A stretch of 64,000 bases of DNA, from assembly GCA_900660155.1 (NCBI GenBank), contig CABFPE010000608.1:193841-257840 (forward strand), given 5' to 3'. The position numbers were made by a program, and so were the translations under genes. Under the pieces are notes generated by a model. That model searched no databases. It had not been told where the DNA came from and saw only the letters and a list, made by a program, of their open reading frames with translations. Below are positions 61,201-64,000 of the stretch, in pieces; the first letter of the stretch is position 1, and every line of letters begins with the position of its first letter. The stretch is from Hofstenia miamia. Taxonomy: Eukaryota > Xenacoelomorpha > Acoela > Hofsteniidae.

Positions 61201-63614
61201 TAGCTCATTTGGTCTAAATGGAATATCGTCGTTTTTTTTGCAATAGGCAACACTCTATTTTTGGAGTGACTTTGAAGAAATTCTTGAAATGTCTTTTACT
61301 GAGATTACTCCAGCGTTGCGCTTATCTTTCTCGATTGTGACGTTGTCTTGCGTTTTTAAATACTGAATATAGCTGTAAGACTTTCTCGTATCTTAGAAAT
61401 AAAGCAAAATGAATCTTTTTTTAACGAAAACAAATATTTAGTTCTCCTTCTTGTGGCGCTTTATGTCAGTGCATAACATTTGGAGGCTTAATTCAAACCA
61501 AGTGCCTTTTTGTGAAAACGAGGAGCTTTTTCTAAGAATTATGGCGTTAATCTTATATAATAATAACTTATTTAGAAAAGCAAGTTCCGAGATCAAAGAT
61601 GGCCTGTCACTGGAGCTATTGATGAAACCGTTCTGTTATCAGGAGAGTTTTTGGCCGAGTGCGTACGAGAATTTCGTCTAAAATTGATCAATGCCAAGTC
61701 AAAAAGCTCCAAAGAGATTACTCATGCCCAAATATTCGTTGCCGATAAATACCCTCACTGGCAGTCTATCATCCTTCGAACTCTAAATCAACTTTATAAG
61801 GTTTGGTTTCTTTCGTGTTTTTTTTAATTCCATTTCGTAGAAATTCAATAATGAGTTTCCACCTAACAAAGTAATTGCTGAAGAACTGAAAAAGTGCACC
61901 GACTTAAAGAAGTACATGAAGAAAGCAATGCCCTTCGCACAGAAAATCAAGGTTAGCCGCCAATTTCATCGTAATTTATTTTCTCGCATTTAATTTTTCT
62001 GATTCATCTATTTTTTGAAAAAATACAATTTGCTGTATTAGGTTCTACCTTTTAAAATTTCAATATTGAATAGGATTCAATCAATAACTCCGAAGTTAAT
62101 TGCTTTGCTTTCCATCAATATGGTTACAGAATGCTACAAATGCTTTAAACTTTTTATGGTTTTTTCTTTATGAAGCTAAATGTACTGCACATGATAAATG
62201 TAAATTCGTAGGGTGATCTCGTGTAAGCACACTAAAATTCCATTTTTGAGGGCTAACATATTTTATTTTTAAACAATTCCAAAATTGAAAGAATTCTTAG
62301 ATTTTCTATTTAGCACATTATAACAAAAAATAATGCAAATTCTGTTAGAATTTATCTTGTTTGAGTTTTAAGTTATATTAGTTAATAAATTTAATATCCC
62401 AACATGTAACATTAGAAATTGTTAATTTGTTCATACACTAATGATCTAAACTAGGGTGCTCCCATCGTAGTAGGTTCATGAGTATCCGCATCCGTAAAAT
62501 TTGCAACCGAATACCTGTGCTATCAATTTACAACTTTACAACTAATACATTAATAACTCCAGGCTAACATAATTGGCAAAAACTATGCAAAGTTAAAAAT
62601 CTTTTGTATTTACCAAAAAATATCAGTAAGTTTTTGGCATTTTTGTCTAACAGTCAACTTCGTTTGGTTGTGGTGGTTGATAGTGTTTAGTTTTATAACA
62701 TCATCATGTTGCAATTTACCCGTTATTCTTGTTCATTACCCCTAGCCGTCTACCCGCTGGCGCTACCCGTACATGTCCAGGCCTAATCTAAAGCTAATTT
62801 GTCCTTCCAGTTAGTGATTGGAATTTGCTTAAAAAATGTATGTTTAAAAAATAATTTAGGCCAAAAACTGAAATATTATCCGAAACTGAAATACTAGTTG
62901 GGAGACTACTGACCATATTCGTGCATCCATCTTTTTTAATTTCTATTGCATGCTAATTGAATCTTTTTTTAGTTTTTAGAAATTATGTTTATGGTTGAAC
63001 GGGGCATCAGTTATATATAGTCAGAGAACTCTCTTACTTATCAAATGGAGTATGGATATTTTTAATTTCTAGAGTATTTTATGTTTGCAGCTTTAATTGC
63101 TAGTCTGTTTTTGCGGTTGGTGTTAGTAATGGATTATGTGTTATCAACGCCCCTTTAGCCACGAGGTGGATTTTAATGAGATCATTAGAAAAACTAATTA
63201 GCATTTTTATAGTCAATTTTTCAAATCTACGGAAATTTTGTTGATTTCGTGTATTTCGCTGTAAATTTTACATTGATTTTAGTGGCAATATTCATTTTTA
63301 TTAAGCGATGTTTTGGTTCAATTTTTCGGTATAAAAATTATTTTCATATAAATTGATTGTTCGTATTTATCAACAAAGATTAATTGTTTTAATTTTCTAT
63401 TTTCTAGGAGGATGTTTTGGGAGGTATCGGTGTAGAGGCTATGAATGAAGTGATAGCGATTGATCAGATGAAGATTTTGAAGGATTGTCAACCGTTTATT
63501 GAGAGCACTTTGGGTTTGGAACGCGTTTACATAACCTGCGCTTCTGACAGCTCTGAAGACAAAATTCGCGACGAGTGCCTTCCGCTTAAGCCTCTCTGTT
63601 TTTTCTCGTCTCCT
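146..63614 (+). CDS. LARS1: Cytosolic leucyl-tRNA synthetase, partial gene (14 exons seen)
   Basis: Joined exons: 146-406, 4180-4275, 8188-8317, 8394-8612, 8657-8875, 9301-9435, 9997-10235, 24316-24650, 26938-27121, 27162-27252, 37740-37877, 61576-61800, 61841-61951, 63408-63614, about 2.59 kb or 860 codons. The enzyme charges tRNA-Leu with leucine in the cytosol and is usually part of the multisynthetase complex in animals. The translation follows animal LARS1 almost without gaps: DWRRSF before the editing domain, the editing threonine motif ATLRPETM, the conserved aspartate of VPSDSPDD, the LPWDE and [11 protein letters not shown] blocks, the KMSKS loop, [13 protein letters not shown] and CPHLC of the anticodon-binding domain, and EDKIRDE near the C-terminal domain. 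Every junction keeps phase. Animal LARS1 is about 1,170-1,180 residues, so roughly the first fifth and the last tenth lie outside. Oddities are a 4-nt insertion in exon 1 and a duplicated exon 7. Identification is secure. Confidence 0.96.
407..4179 (+). other. LARS1 intron 1
   Basis: AT-rich intron with no credible gene. At 575-945 there is a cluster of the palindromic word GATTTAAATC with runs of AAAAAATCCGATTTAAAT in both orientations, probably an old repeat whose ends I could not fix. At about 3607-3680 a pair of inverted 15-bp words, near CCCGAGTTG and CTCGGGTTTCCC, is separated by roughly 45 bp. The short ORFs at 1966-2205 and 2448-2675 have no coding character. Confidence 0.6.
4180..4275 (+). 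CDS. LARS1: LARS1 exon 2: editing-domain threonine motif
   Basis: The acceptor is gtttag at 4174-4179 and the donor GTAATC at 4276. Its first base completes the AA|A lysine of exon 1. It encodes [19 protein letters not shown] then [20 protein letters not shown] is the conserved threonine-rich loop that binds and hydrolyses mischarged tRNA in the CP1 editing domain of LeuRS. It ends in phase 2 (CA|G). Confidence 0.95.
4276..8187 (+). other. LARS1 intron 2
   Basis: Contains a single-N join at 5190 followed by a 5'-truncated LINE (5191-6660). Outside the LINE I see no supported gene. The ORF at 6614-6961 starts within the LINE tail and has no recognisable product. The remaining sequence is low-complexity AT-rich intron. 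Confidence 0.6.
5191..6660 (+). mobile_element. 5'-truncated non-LTR retrotransposon (LINE, CR1/Jockey-like)
   Basis: The reverse transcriptase reads from the N at 5190 onward: [20 protein letters not shown], the motif [12 protein letters not shown], then [20 protein letters not shown], the catalytic YADDT, and [14 protein letters not shown]. The C-terminal end has [12 protein letters not shown] and a basic FKKRLKIFL, typical of CR1/Jockey/I-group ORF2 proteins. There are two visible lesions: a 1-nt shift in the A/T homopolymer near 5269-5276 and one in-frame stop at 6287-6289. The 3' end is a run of TCTTATC-like repeats (about 6640-6665), as many CR1-like LINEs have instead of poly(A). The endonuclease part is missing, either through truncation or because the N join cut it. 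It looks fairly young. The exact clade is uncertain. Confidence 0.88.
8188..8317 (+). CDS. LARS1: LARS1 exon 3: editing domain
   Basis: The acceptor is tttag ending 8187 and the donor GTACGA at 8318. The first base completes CA|G. It encodes [20 protein letters not shown] then [20 protein letters not shown] and LGQ, aligned with the human block around FICTQKAARNMSYQGFTK. It ends in phase 0 and is followed by a 76-nt intron. Confidence 0.93.
8394..8612 (+). CDS. LARS1: LARS1 exon 4: editing-domain core
   Basis: 73 codons, phase 0 to 0; acceptor ctcctag, donor GTTAGT. It encodes [51 protein letters not shown] and ends EMVLPFEP. The aspartate-rich VPSDSPDD holds the universally conserved editing-site aspartate of the family. 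The next intron is only 44 nt (8613-8656). Confidence 0.96.
8657..8875 (+). CDS. LARS1: LARS1 exon 5: end of editing domain
   Basis: 73 codons, phase 0 to 0; acceptor gatttttag, donor GTATGT. It encodes [28 protein letters not shown] and [17 protein letters not shown], ending QQQMFSD. The match to human LARS1 ([21 protein letters not shown] and KGFYEG) is close and ungapped apart from short loop differences. Confidence 0.95.
9301..9435 (+). CDS. LARS1: LARS1 exon 6: return to the catalytic core
   Basis: 45 codons, phase 0 to 0; acceptor ctttctttag, donor GTGATT. It encodes [38 protein letters not shown] and [21 protein letters not shown] is a near-invariant animal LeuRS block at the exit from the editing insert. 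Confidence 0.95.
9600..10490 (+). repeat. Segment duplicated at 12915-13805 (first copy)
   Basis: This 891-bp segment contains exon 7 with both flanks. It recurs at a constant offset of 3,315 bp. The only differences I saw are a small cluster near 10386-10402 versus 13701-13717. The second copy ends exactly at the single N at 13806. Confidence 0.93.
9997..10235 (+). CDS. LARS1: LARS1 exon 7: catalytic core
   Basis: Acceptor ttgtag, donor GTAATA. It encodes [40 protein letters not shown], then [20 protein letters not shown] and [19 protein letters not shown]. It is 239 nt long, phase 0 to 2, and joins the first base of exon 8. A second, apparently identical copy lies at 13312-13550. Confidence 0.95.
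12915..13805 (+). repeat. Second copy of the exon-7 segment, likely assembly duplicate
   Basis: Copy of 9600-10490, ending at the N at 13806. The sequence just before it (12812-12913) is itself repeated straight after the N (13807-13908). This nested pattern is what an unmerged contig end or alternative haplotype produces. It includes a full exon-7 copy at 13312-13550 with intact acceptor and donor. Using both copies would break the frame, because the exon is 239 nt. Confidence 0.9.
13312..13550 (+). other. LARS1: Extra copy of LARS1 exon 7
   Basis: Apparently identical in coding sequence to 9997-10235, with the same splice signals. Exon 7 begins in phase 0 and ends in phase 2, so tandem inclusion gives a frameshift and only one copy can be used per transcript. 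Identical protein output gives no reason for alternative splicing. I therefore read it as an assembly duplicate rather than a mutually exclusive exon. Confidence 0.85.
13806..13806. other. Single-N contig join
   Basis: One N with the 102 bp on its right (13807-13908) repeating 12812-12913. Overlapping ends that were not merged would look like this. Confidence 0.85.
15937..18034 (+). mobile_element. hAT DNA transposon, decayed autonomous copy
   Basis: The left end TAGGGCGACCAAAAATATA is mirrored on the right: the complement of the last bases reads TAGCGACCGAAAATATACC. Both subterminal zones repeat a word like ATAAAGTA (left around 15955, 16055, 16080 and 16120; right around 17920). Such clustered words are usual binding sites for hAT transposases. 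The internal transposase spans about 16430-17863. No clear 8-bp target duplication remains (left gatataac, right cagtactg), which suggests age or flank drift. TIR words similar to this occur in the MITEs at 25078 and 27954. Confidence 0.85.
16430..17863 (+). pseudogene. hAT transposase, BED-finger type, broken
   Basis: The first open stretch (16430-17071, 213 codons) has a BED-like finger: CNLC, then HADSAKH. It continues into [20 protein letters not shown], the RNase-H-like start of the catalytic domain. After a frame change near 17040 the reading goes on as [20 protein letters not shown] and [17 protein letters not shown]. In-frame stops follow near 17175 and 17265. It resumes as [19 protein letters not shown]. 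The final part has [20 protein letters not shown] and [14 protein letters not shown], the hAT C-terminal dimerisation signature, preceded by a stop near 17730. At least one frameshift and three stops mean it is inactive. A 5' splice within the gene was not excluded. Confidence 0.85.
19206..20150 (-). mobile_element. Decayed non-LTR retrotransposon fragment (LINE)
   Basis: Read on the - strand, pieces in several frames match reverse transcriptase order: GPLLFCIF, then [13 protein letters not shown] (catalytic YADD), then [20 protein letters not shown], and [20 protein letters not shown], which resembles the LHWLPV...QYKV block near the end of CR1/L2-like ORF2 proteins. Several frameshifts and stops separate the pieces, and both ends are lost. 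It is clearly older than the LINE at 5191. Confidence 0.75.
20720..21100 (-). CDS. Unrecognised coding-like fragment
   Basis: An open stretch of about 106 codons (21088 to 20768), reading [20 protein letters not shown] and later [18 protein letters not shown], with a CxxC near the start and a Lys/Phe-rich end. Past a TGA at 20768-20770 the same frame stays open for about 20 more codons ([18 protein letters not shown]). I recognise no family. It sits immediately beside a large inverted repeat, so a relic of a transposon protein is the likeliest reading; an intronic gene exon is less likely. Confidence 0.3.
21116..21764. repeat. Large imperfect inverted repeat (fold-back element)
   Basis: The left arm, about 21116-21312, pairs with the complement of about 21561-21764. 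Shared landmarks in order are ATTGACC, ACATTTTCTGA, GAGGAATTCGAAT, CCTTTCAT, ATTCAAAAT and AGGCATATGGTAAGCATT. Identity by eye is about 70-75%. The spacer carries a separate direct repeat, 21321-21367 and 21512-21557 (TACATTTTGT...CTGATAAT...CTTCA). The left arm is open in one frame ([20 protein letters not shown]); the right arm is not. No target duplication was found. Confidence 0.75.
22278..24218. mobile_element. TTAA-flanked non-autonomous DNA element (Kolobok/piggyBac type)
   Basis: TTAA at 22274-22277 is followed by GGGGAGAGTATAGTAAATA. The other end, read on the complement from 24218, is GGGGGGAGTACACTAAATA and is flanked by TTAA at 24219-24222. The terminal repeats match at 16 of 19 positions. 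TTAA target duplication is the hallmark of the Kolobok and piggyBac superfamilies, and G-rich starts favour Kolobok (inference). No transposase ORF is present. The interior is very AT-rich and carries a palindromic array (22411-22880). The right end lies only 93 bp upstream of exon 8. Confidence 0.7.
22411..22880. repeat. Four palindromic boxes with ~150-bp period
   Basis: Boxes close to TGTCAATAAATATTGACA start at about 22411, 22560, 22711 and 22860, spaced 149, 151 and 149 bp. The roughly 60 bp upstream of each box also resemble one another: TTTTTGAGAAA and CTACTG in the first two, degraded in the others. This indicates an old tandem array of a ~150-bp unit. A fifth box (TGTCAAGAAATATTGACA) lies out of register at 23547. 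Confidence 0.75.
24316..24650 (+). CDS. LARS1: LARS1 exon 8: KMSKS exon
   Basis: Acceptor tgtgtag, donor GTGCGC at 24651. The first base completes AA|G. It encodes [50 protein letters not shown]-like sequence, then [20 protein letters not shown] and KKFSADG. KMSKS is the class I signature loop that stabilises the adenylate transition state. It ends in phase 1 (GAT G|GT), and the next exon restores G-T-R-L-A-L. The open frame runs on past the donor to 24763, but that extension has no similarity to LARS1 and is intron. Confidence 0.97.
25078..25400 (+). mobile_element. hAT internal-deletion derivative with transposase tail
   Basis: The left end TAGGGGCAATTATTTT and the complement of the right end TAGGGGCAACCAAAAA form short terminal repeats. 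The flanks GTAATAAT (25070-25077) and TTAATAAT (25401-25408) match at 7 of 8, the hAT target-site size. Inside, the + strand still reads [19 protein letters not shown], the hAT C-terminal dimerisation signature, followed by stops. It is therefore an internally deleted copy of an autonomous element rather than a classic short MITE. Confidence 0.8.
26293..26730. mobile_element. hAT-type MITE with ACCGAA-rich termini
   Basis: The left end TAGAGGTCGACGGTAAACCG and the complement of the right end TAGAGGTCGACGGTTTTGAA share 14 identical starting bases. The flanks GCACATAG (26285-26292) and CCACATAG (26731-26738) match at 7 of 8. Both subterminal zones repeat CCGAACCGAAACCG-like words, probably transposase binding sites. 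438 bp with no coding content. Confidence 0.85.
26938..27121 (+). CDS. LARS1: LARS1 exon 9
   Basis: Acceptor attttag, donor GTATGA at 27122. It encodes [40 protein letters not shown] and ends ETFADKVFQ plus [11 protein letters not shown] and DDANF are conserved directly after the KMSKS region. It ends in phase 2, and a 40-nt intron follows. Confidence 0.93.
27122..27161 (+). other. LARS1 intron 9, 40 nt
   Basis: GTATGA ... ACATATTTAG. Removing exactly these 40 nt joins CA|G and gives [20 protein letters not shown]. That has the same number of residues (13) between VF and NY as human LARS1. Without removal the frame hits a stop. Confidence 0.88.
27162..27252 (+). CDS. LARS1: LARS1 exon 10
   Basis: 91 nt: one base to finish a glutamine codon, then [16 protein letters not shown] and [14 protein letters not shown]. 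The last block is nearly identical in animal LARS1 and belongs to the anticodon-binding helical domain. The donor is GTATTA at 27253; phase 0. Confidence 0.93.
27954..28278. mobile_element. hAT-type MITE, TAGGGYAACC termini
   Basis: Left TAGGGCAACCACTTTCTAG; complement of right TAGGGTAACCACATATTAG. The flanks TTTATCAC (27946-27953) and CTTATCAC (28279-28286) match at 7 of 8. 325 bp, no ORF. Its termini resemble those of the larger hAT at 15937. Confidence 0.8.
32415..33675 (+). mobile_element. Possible decayed hAT element
   Basis: The right end, read on the complement, starts CACTGGCGTAG, a common hAT-type terminus. The left end has TGGCGTA near 32422. A + strand stretch at about 33384-33450 reads [20 protein letters not shown], reminiscent of the hAT C-terminal ERxFS...R block. 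An upstream open stretch (33020-33313) could be transposase debris. No target duplication was found and the boundaries are approximate. Confidence 0.35.
34911..35073. mobile_element. Short hAT MITE with perfect 8-bp target duplication
   Basis: The element begins CAGTGGATCC and its other end, on the complement, begins CAGTAGCAGC. GTCTAGAA occurs at both 34903-34910 and 35074-35081, an exact 8-bp duplication. The opening, including CTTTTCTGGGGGCCAT, is like CAGTGG-type hAT families. 163 bp. Confidence 0.78.
36701..37039. mobile_element. hAT MITE, CAGACTTGTC family, copy 1
   Basis: The ends are CAGACTTGTCAAAGAGCCGA and, on the complement, CAGACTTGTCAACGAGCCGA (19 of 20 identical). CTAGTATA flanks both sides exactly (36693-36700, 37040-37047). 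GAGCCGAGCCGAGC repeats lie just inside both termini. 339 bp, non-coding. It shares its interior (ATTATGGAGATTTTTCTTA and similar) with the copy at 52473. Confidence 0.93.
37740..37877 (+). CDS. LARS1: LARS1 exon 11: anticodon-binding domain
   Basis: 46 codons, phase 0 to 0; acceptor tgcgtttag, donor GTTAGT. It encodes [40 protein letters not shown] and VWSKIE, matching human KDKYRELA...LLLAPFCPHLCEHIW. CPHLC is the diagnostic block. Confidence 0.95.
37917..38089. repeat. (TA)n microsatellite with a 122-N gap
   Basis: TA dinucleotides on both sides of N at 37949-38070. The true length is unknown. Confidence 0.95.
38260..38474 (-). CDS. Antisense gene terminal exon, ends STIV
   Basis: Acceptor ggtttttag; the first two bases complete A|TT. 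It encodes [52 protein letters not shown] and finishes GTSTSTIV before TAG at 38262-38260. Phase agreement with exon 2 across a 388-nt intron is the main support. Confidence 0.68.
38260..50488 (-). CDS. Nested antisense gene: small single-pass membrane protein with PDZ-ligand tail
   Basis: Three exons on the - strand: 50488-50191, 39106-38863, 38474-38260. The phases fit (0/0, then 1/1). The first exon starts [16 protein letters not shown] and carries one hydrophobic segment (about residues 5-30, Cys-rich at its inner end: [11 protein letters not shown]). An acidic stretch ([12 protein letters not shown]) and a helical, charged region ([20 protein letters not shown]) follow. The later exons are disordered-looking, with PPPPP, many Ser/Thr, a Gln-rich run (MQQQHQQQR) and the C-terminus STSTIV, which fits a class I PDZ ligand (T-x-V). 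Total is about 240 residues once the 34-bp duplication in exon 1 is discounted. I do not recognise the family. Further exons inside the 11-kb intron or upstream are possible. Confidence 0.62.
38863..39106 (-). CDS. Antisense gene exon 2 (Pro/Ser-rich)
   Basis: Acceptor tatttttag, consensus donor GTAAGT; 244 nt, phase 0 to 1. It encodes [20 protein letters not shown], then [18 protein letters not shown] and ends [11 protein letters not shown]. The opposite strand is also open here (38895-39110), but without splice logic. Confidence 0.68.
40040..40345. repeat. AAGTACTTGA-rich repeat
   Basis: Several copies of AAGTACTTGA or AATACTTGAAA occur in both halves (about 40066, 40255, 40290, 40317). 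They resemble the subterminal words of the hAT element at 56000-56417, so this may be a degraded relative. Ends not fixed. Confidence 0.4.
40784..41132. mobile_element. Fold-back / long-TIR MITE
   Basis: The left arm 40784-40835 and the complement of 41081-41132 share CTTTTCCAAGTTTAATA and AAGCGTCAATTGTAA with few changes across 52 bp. Further pairing continues inward (AATATAGAAAG-type words), so much of the 349 bp could form one hairpin. No ORF and no obvious target duplication; superfamily unknown. Confidence 0.75.
41165..43130 (-). pseudogene. Decayed hAT transposase (TTF/ZMYM-like)
   Basis: On the - strand, fragments in shifting frames recall TTF-finger hAT transposases: [20 protein letters not shown] near 42680-42740, [17 protein letters not shown] near 42330, and [20 protein letters not shown] near 41990-42040, which resembles the family's EIDI..CRGQSYD block. 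Open stretches at 42908-43111 and 41165-41389 flank these. Many stops and frameshifts; termini not identified. Family-level call only. Confidence 0.45.
43308..43685. mobile_element. Tc1/mariner (pogo-like) MITE
   Basis: Terminal repeats CCGTAAAACTTCGAATATA and its complement (TATATTCGAAGTTTTACGG) are flanked by TA (43306-43307, 43686-43687). Inside, GTGCGCATTATAC or a near variant recurs at about 43370, 43583 and 43641, usually after GGG. TA target duplication and this terminus type fit Tc1/mariner/pogo. 378 bp, no ORF. Confidence 0.85.
44286..44598. mobile_element. Possible hAT MITE
   Basis: The right end, on the complement, begins CAGTGTTTCCCAAAC, a common hAT terminus. A candidate left end CAGCATCTTA is preceded by TCGTAGAA, against GCTTAGAA on the right (6 of 8). 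The inside carries GGCGC and GGGGG words in both halves. The terminal repeats are weak. Confidence 0.4.
46528..46560. repeat. (TA)n microsatellite
   Basis: Uninterrupted TA dinucleotides. Similar tracts occur at 1-28, 20317-20354, 29573-29589, 29843-29864, 38822-38843 and 52248-52278. Confidence 0.95.
46657..46697. repeat. 12-bp perfect hairpin
   Basis: CAAGGACGTTAA and its exact complement TTAACGTCCTTG are separated by 17 A/T-rich bases. Confidence 0.85.
48375..48450. repeat. Fragment of the CAGGGTATTGA hAT MITE family
   Basis: ACTCAAGTATTGCACTTGGG and following bases match the complement of the right end of the element at 56000-56417. A one-ended fragment. Confidence 0.6.
50191..50488 (-). 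CDS. Antisense gene exon 1 (membrane segment)
   Basis: ATG at 50488-50486 is the first methionine of the frame. An in-frame GTG lies 9 nt upstream, and an upstream TAA closes the frame in what would be leader or intron. The donor is AAG|GTAAAA. Of 298 nt, 34 are a tandem duplicate (around 50284-50351), leaving 264 nt = 88 codons in phase 0. The first half of the exon is repeated after the N at 51255. Confidence 0.68.
50396..51254 (+). repeat. Left copy of a duplicated segment, with local tandem errors
   Basis: Recurs at 51256-52153 across the N at 51255. The left copy has short tandem duplications (about 50660-50765 and 50820-50920) exactly where the right copy has unique sequence, and it lacks about 38 bp near 50628. 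It looks like a misassembled version of the right copy. Confidence 0.9.
51256..52153 (+). repeat. Right copy of the duplicated segment
   Basis: Starts directly after the single N with the same sequence as 50396 onward. It includes the 5' half of the antisense gene's first exon (start codon near 51348). Confidence 0.9.
52281..52508 (+). repeat. 108-bp direct duplication across a single N
   Basis: 52281-52388 equals 52401-52508, with the N at 52389 and (TA)n between. It includes the first 36 bp of the MITE at 52473. Probably unmerged overlapping contig ends. Confidence 0.88.
52473..52814. mobile_element. hAT MITE, CAGACTTGTC family, copy 2
   Basis: Same termini as 36701-37039: CAGACTTGTCAACGAGC and, on the complement, CAGACTTGTCAACGAGTCGA. 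The flanks GGCATTAC (52465-52472) and GGCATTAA (52815-52822) match at 7 of 8. 342 bp. A 36-bp duplicate of its left end sits before the N at 52353-52388. Confidence 0.92.
55764..55990 (+). mobile_element. Possible Helitron 5' fragment
   Basis: Starts A|TCTATCTATACATATAATAAG and continues with ATGTGTGTTTCTGTGTATGT, a style common at Helitron 5' ends. No matching 3' hairpin was found nearby. Weak. Confidence 0.35.
56000..56417. mobile_element. hAT-type MITE, CAGGGTATTGA termini
   Basis: Left CAGGGTATTGATAAATA; complement of right CAGGGTATTGACCAAGTAC. The shared ACCAAGTA is displaced inward on the left by an insert. The flanks GCCTCAAT (55992-55999) and GCTTTAAT (56418-56425) match at 6 of 8. 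CAAGTACTTGA-type words repeat near both ends. 418 bp. Confidence 0.75.
59425..59442. promoter_or_regulatory. 18-bp perfect palindrome AGGTCA-n6-TGACCT
   Basis: AGGTCATGATCATGACCT is a perfect palindrome made of two AGGTCA half-sites, the core word bound by nuclear receptors, inverted with a 6-bp spacer. A regulatory role is inference only; a chance or repeat-derived origin is possible. Confidence 0.3.
61576..61800 (+). CDS. LARS1: LARS1 exon 12
   Basis: 75 codons, phase 0 to 0; acceptor tatttag, donor GTTTGG. It encodes [50 protein letters not shown] and [11 protein letters not shown]...E, the RLKL stretch and VA.KYP.WQ match human LARS1 (WPVAGPVNEVLI, VAKNYPPWQ). The basic linker is shorter than in human. 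A 40-nt intron follows. Confidence 0.94.
61801..61840 (+). other. LARS1 intron 12, 40 nt
   Basis: GTTTGG ... CATTTCGTAG, exactly 40 nt and pyrimidine-rich. Removal joins YK to [16 protein letters not shown] in phase 0. Confidence 0.93.
61841..61951 (+). CDS. LARS1: LARS1 exon 13
   Basis: 37 codons, phase 0 to 0: [20 protein letters not shown] and [17 protein letters not shown], donor GTTAGC. Matches human [20 protein letters not shown] and MKKVMPF. Confidence 0.95.
61952..63407 (+). other. LARS1 intron 13
   Basis: 1.46 kb AT-rich intron containing a possible hAT MITE at 62452-62785. Nothing else supported. Confidence 0.6.
62452..62785. mobile_element. Possible hAT MITE
   Basis: The flanks ATCTAAAC (62444-62451) and ATCTAAAG (62786-62793) match at 7 of 8. 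The termini are TAGGGTGCTC and, on the complement, TAGGCCTGGA, sharing only TAGG. The interior is relatively GC-rich, with several ACCCG words. The call rests mostly on the flanks. Confidence 0.45.
63408..63614 (+). CDS. LARS1: LARS1 exon 14 (last in window)
   Basis: 69 codons from acceptor tttctag to a GTAAAC donor at 63615. It encodes [40 protein letters not shown] and [25 protein letters not shown] is conserved just before the eukaryote-specific C-terminal domain. The frame stays open to a stop at 63675-63677, but those residues do not resemble the family, which continues for about 110 residues, so splicing to an exon beyond the window is expected. Confidence 0.9.
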
Positions 63615-63769
63615 GTAAACAAATACTTTTTATTTCAATATATAACTAACACTCGTTGTGTGTTTTTGAATTTTTAAGTTTTCTTACAAATTTATTCCAA
63701 TAAGTAATGAAAAGAAGCATTTTGGTTAAATTTTTATTATATTTACTTCCGTCAAAGAGATCATGTTTT

Positions 63770-63942
63770 TGGTAGCGTTGGTTTGTTTGTTTGTCTGTTA
63801 GCAACTTTACGGAAAAAGTAATAGATGGATCGACCTCAAATTTTCACCAGAGGTGCGTCTCCGCTCAAGGAGGAATCCATTAAATGTTGGTGCTGATCCG
63901 GGGGACACAAGCTGCGTGGCGCTCTCCGAGCGCTTTTCTAGT
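63770..63942 (+). mobile_element. Helitron-like 3' end
   Basis: The hairpin GCGCTC-TCC-GAGCGC (63919-63933) is followed by TTTT and CTAG at 63938-63941, then T. A short GC-rich hairpin before CTRR with insertion before T is the Helitron 3' signature. The upstream GTTTGTTTGTCTGTTAGC and ACGGAAAAAGTAATAGATGG look repeat-like. The 5' end was not found. Confidence 0.6.
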
Positions 63943-64000
63943 TTTTTAATAGAATTCAATAAAAAACATTGAATATAACCAATATTTCCATTGAATTTTA

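Larger units (their letters stand above)
37878..61575 (+). other. LARS1 intron 11 (23.7 kb)
   Basis: Largest intron in the window. It contains a 122-N gap in a (TA)n tract, a nested antisense gene (38260-50488), a fold-back element (40784-41132), a decayed antisense hAT (about 41165-43130), several MITEs, and duplicated sequence at single-N joins (50396-52508). The stretches 45000-46500, 53000-55750 and 56450-61400 hold no gene I can support. Confidence 0.6.

Noticed and set aside
1-64000. tRNA, rRNA, CRISPR arrays or operon-like features
   Set aside because: None recognisable on either strand; the content is eukaryotic intron and exon sequence.

Overview
The window is AT-rich animal-type nuclear DNA. 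It has spliced genes with GT-AG introns, many non-autonomous hAT-like elements, LINE fragments and (TA)n microsatellites. Nearly all of it belongs to one host gene on the + strand, cytosolic leucyl-tRNA synthetase (LARS1). Fourteen exons can be read between 146 and 63614, running from just before the editing (CP1) domain through the KMSKS loop and anticodon-binding domain to the start of the C-terminal domain. The N-terminal catalytic half with the HIGH motif lies upstream of the window and the extreme C-terminus downstream. The species cannot be fixed from the sequence. The introns are strongly bimodal: four are 40, 40, 44 and 76 nt, the others 0.4 to 23.7 kb. That, with the AT content, suggests an invertebrate lineage that keeps very short introns, but this is inference.

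Layout: exons 1-7 lie at 146-10235, with a LINE (5191-6660) in intron 2. Intron 7 (10236-24315) holds an extra copy of exon 7 next to a single-N join, a decayed autonomous hAT transposon (15937-18034), a decayed antisense LINE (about 19206-20150), a large inverted repeat (21116-21764), and a 1.9-kb TTAA-flanked element carrying a palindromic box repeated about every 150 bp (22278-24218). Exons 8-10 lie at 24316-27252. Introns 8 and 10 contain several hAT-type MITEs with recognisable 8-bp target duplications. Exon 11 is at 37740-37877 and exons 12-14 are at 61576-63614. A Helitron-like 3' end follows exon 14.

Intron 11 (23.7 kb) holds what I regard as the most interesting item: a nested gene on the - strand. 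Three phase-compatible exons (50488-50191, 39106-38863, 38474-38260) would encode a small single-pass membrane protein with a long Pro/Ser-rich tail ending in a PDZ-ligand-like STIV. I do not recognise its family.

The assembly needs caution. Single-N joins at 13806, 51255 and 52389 are each flanked by directly repeated sequence, which looks like unmerged contig ends rather than biology. LARS1 exon 1 carries a 4-nt insertion, and the first exon of the antisense gene carries a 34-bp tandem duplication; both break otherwise good reading frames. No rRNA, tRNA, CRISPR array or prokaryotic-style feature was found.
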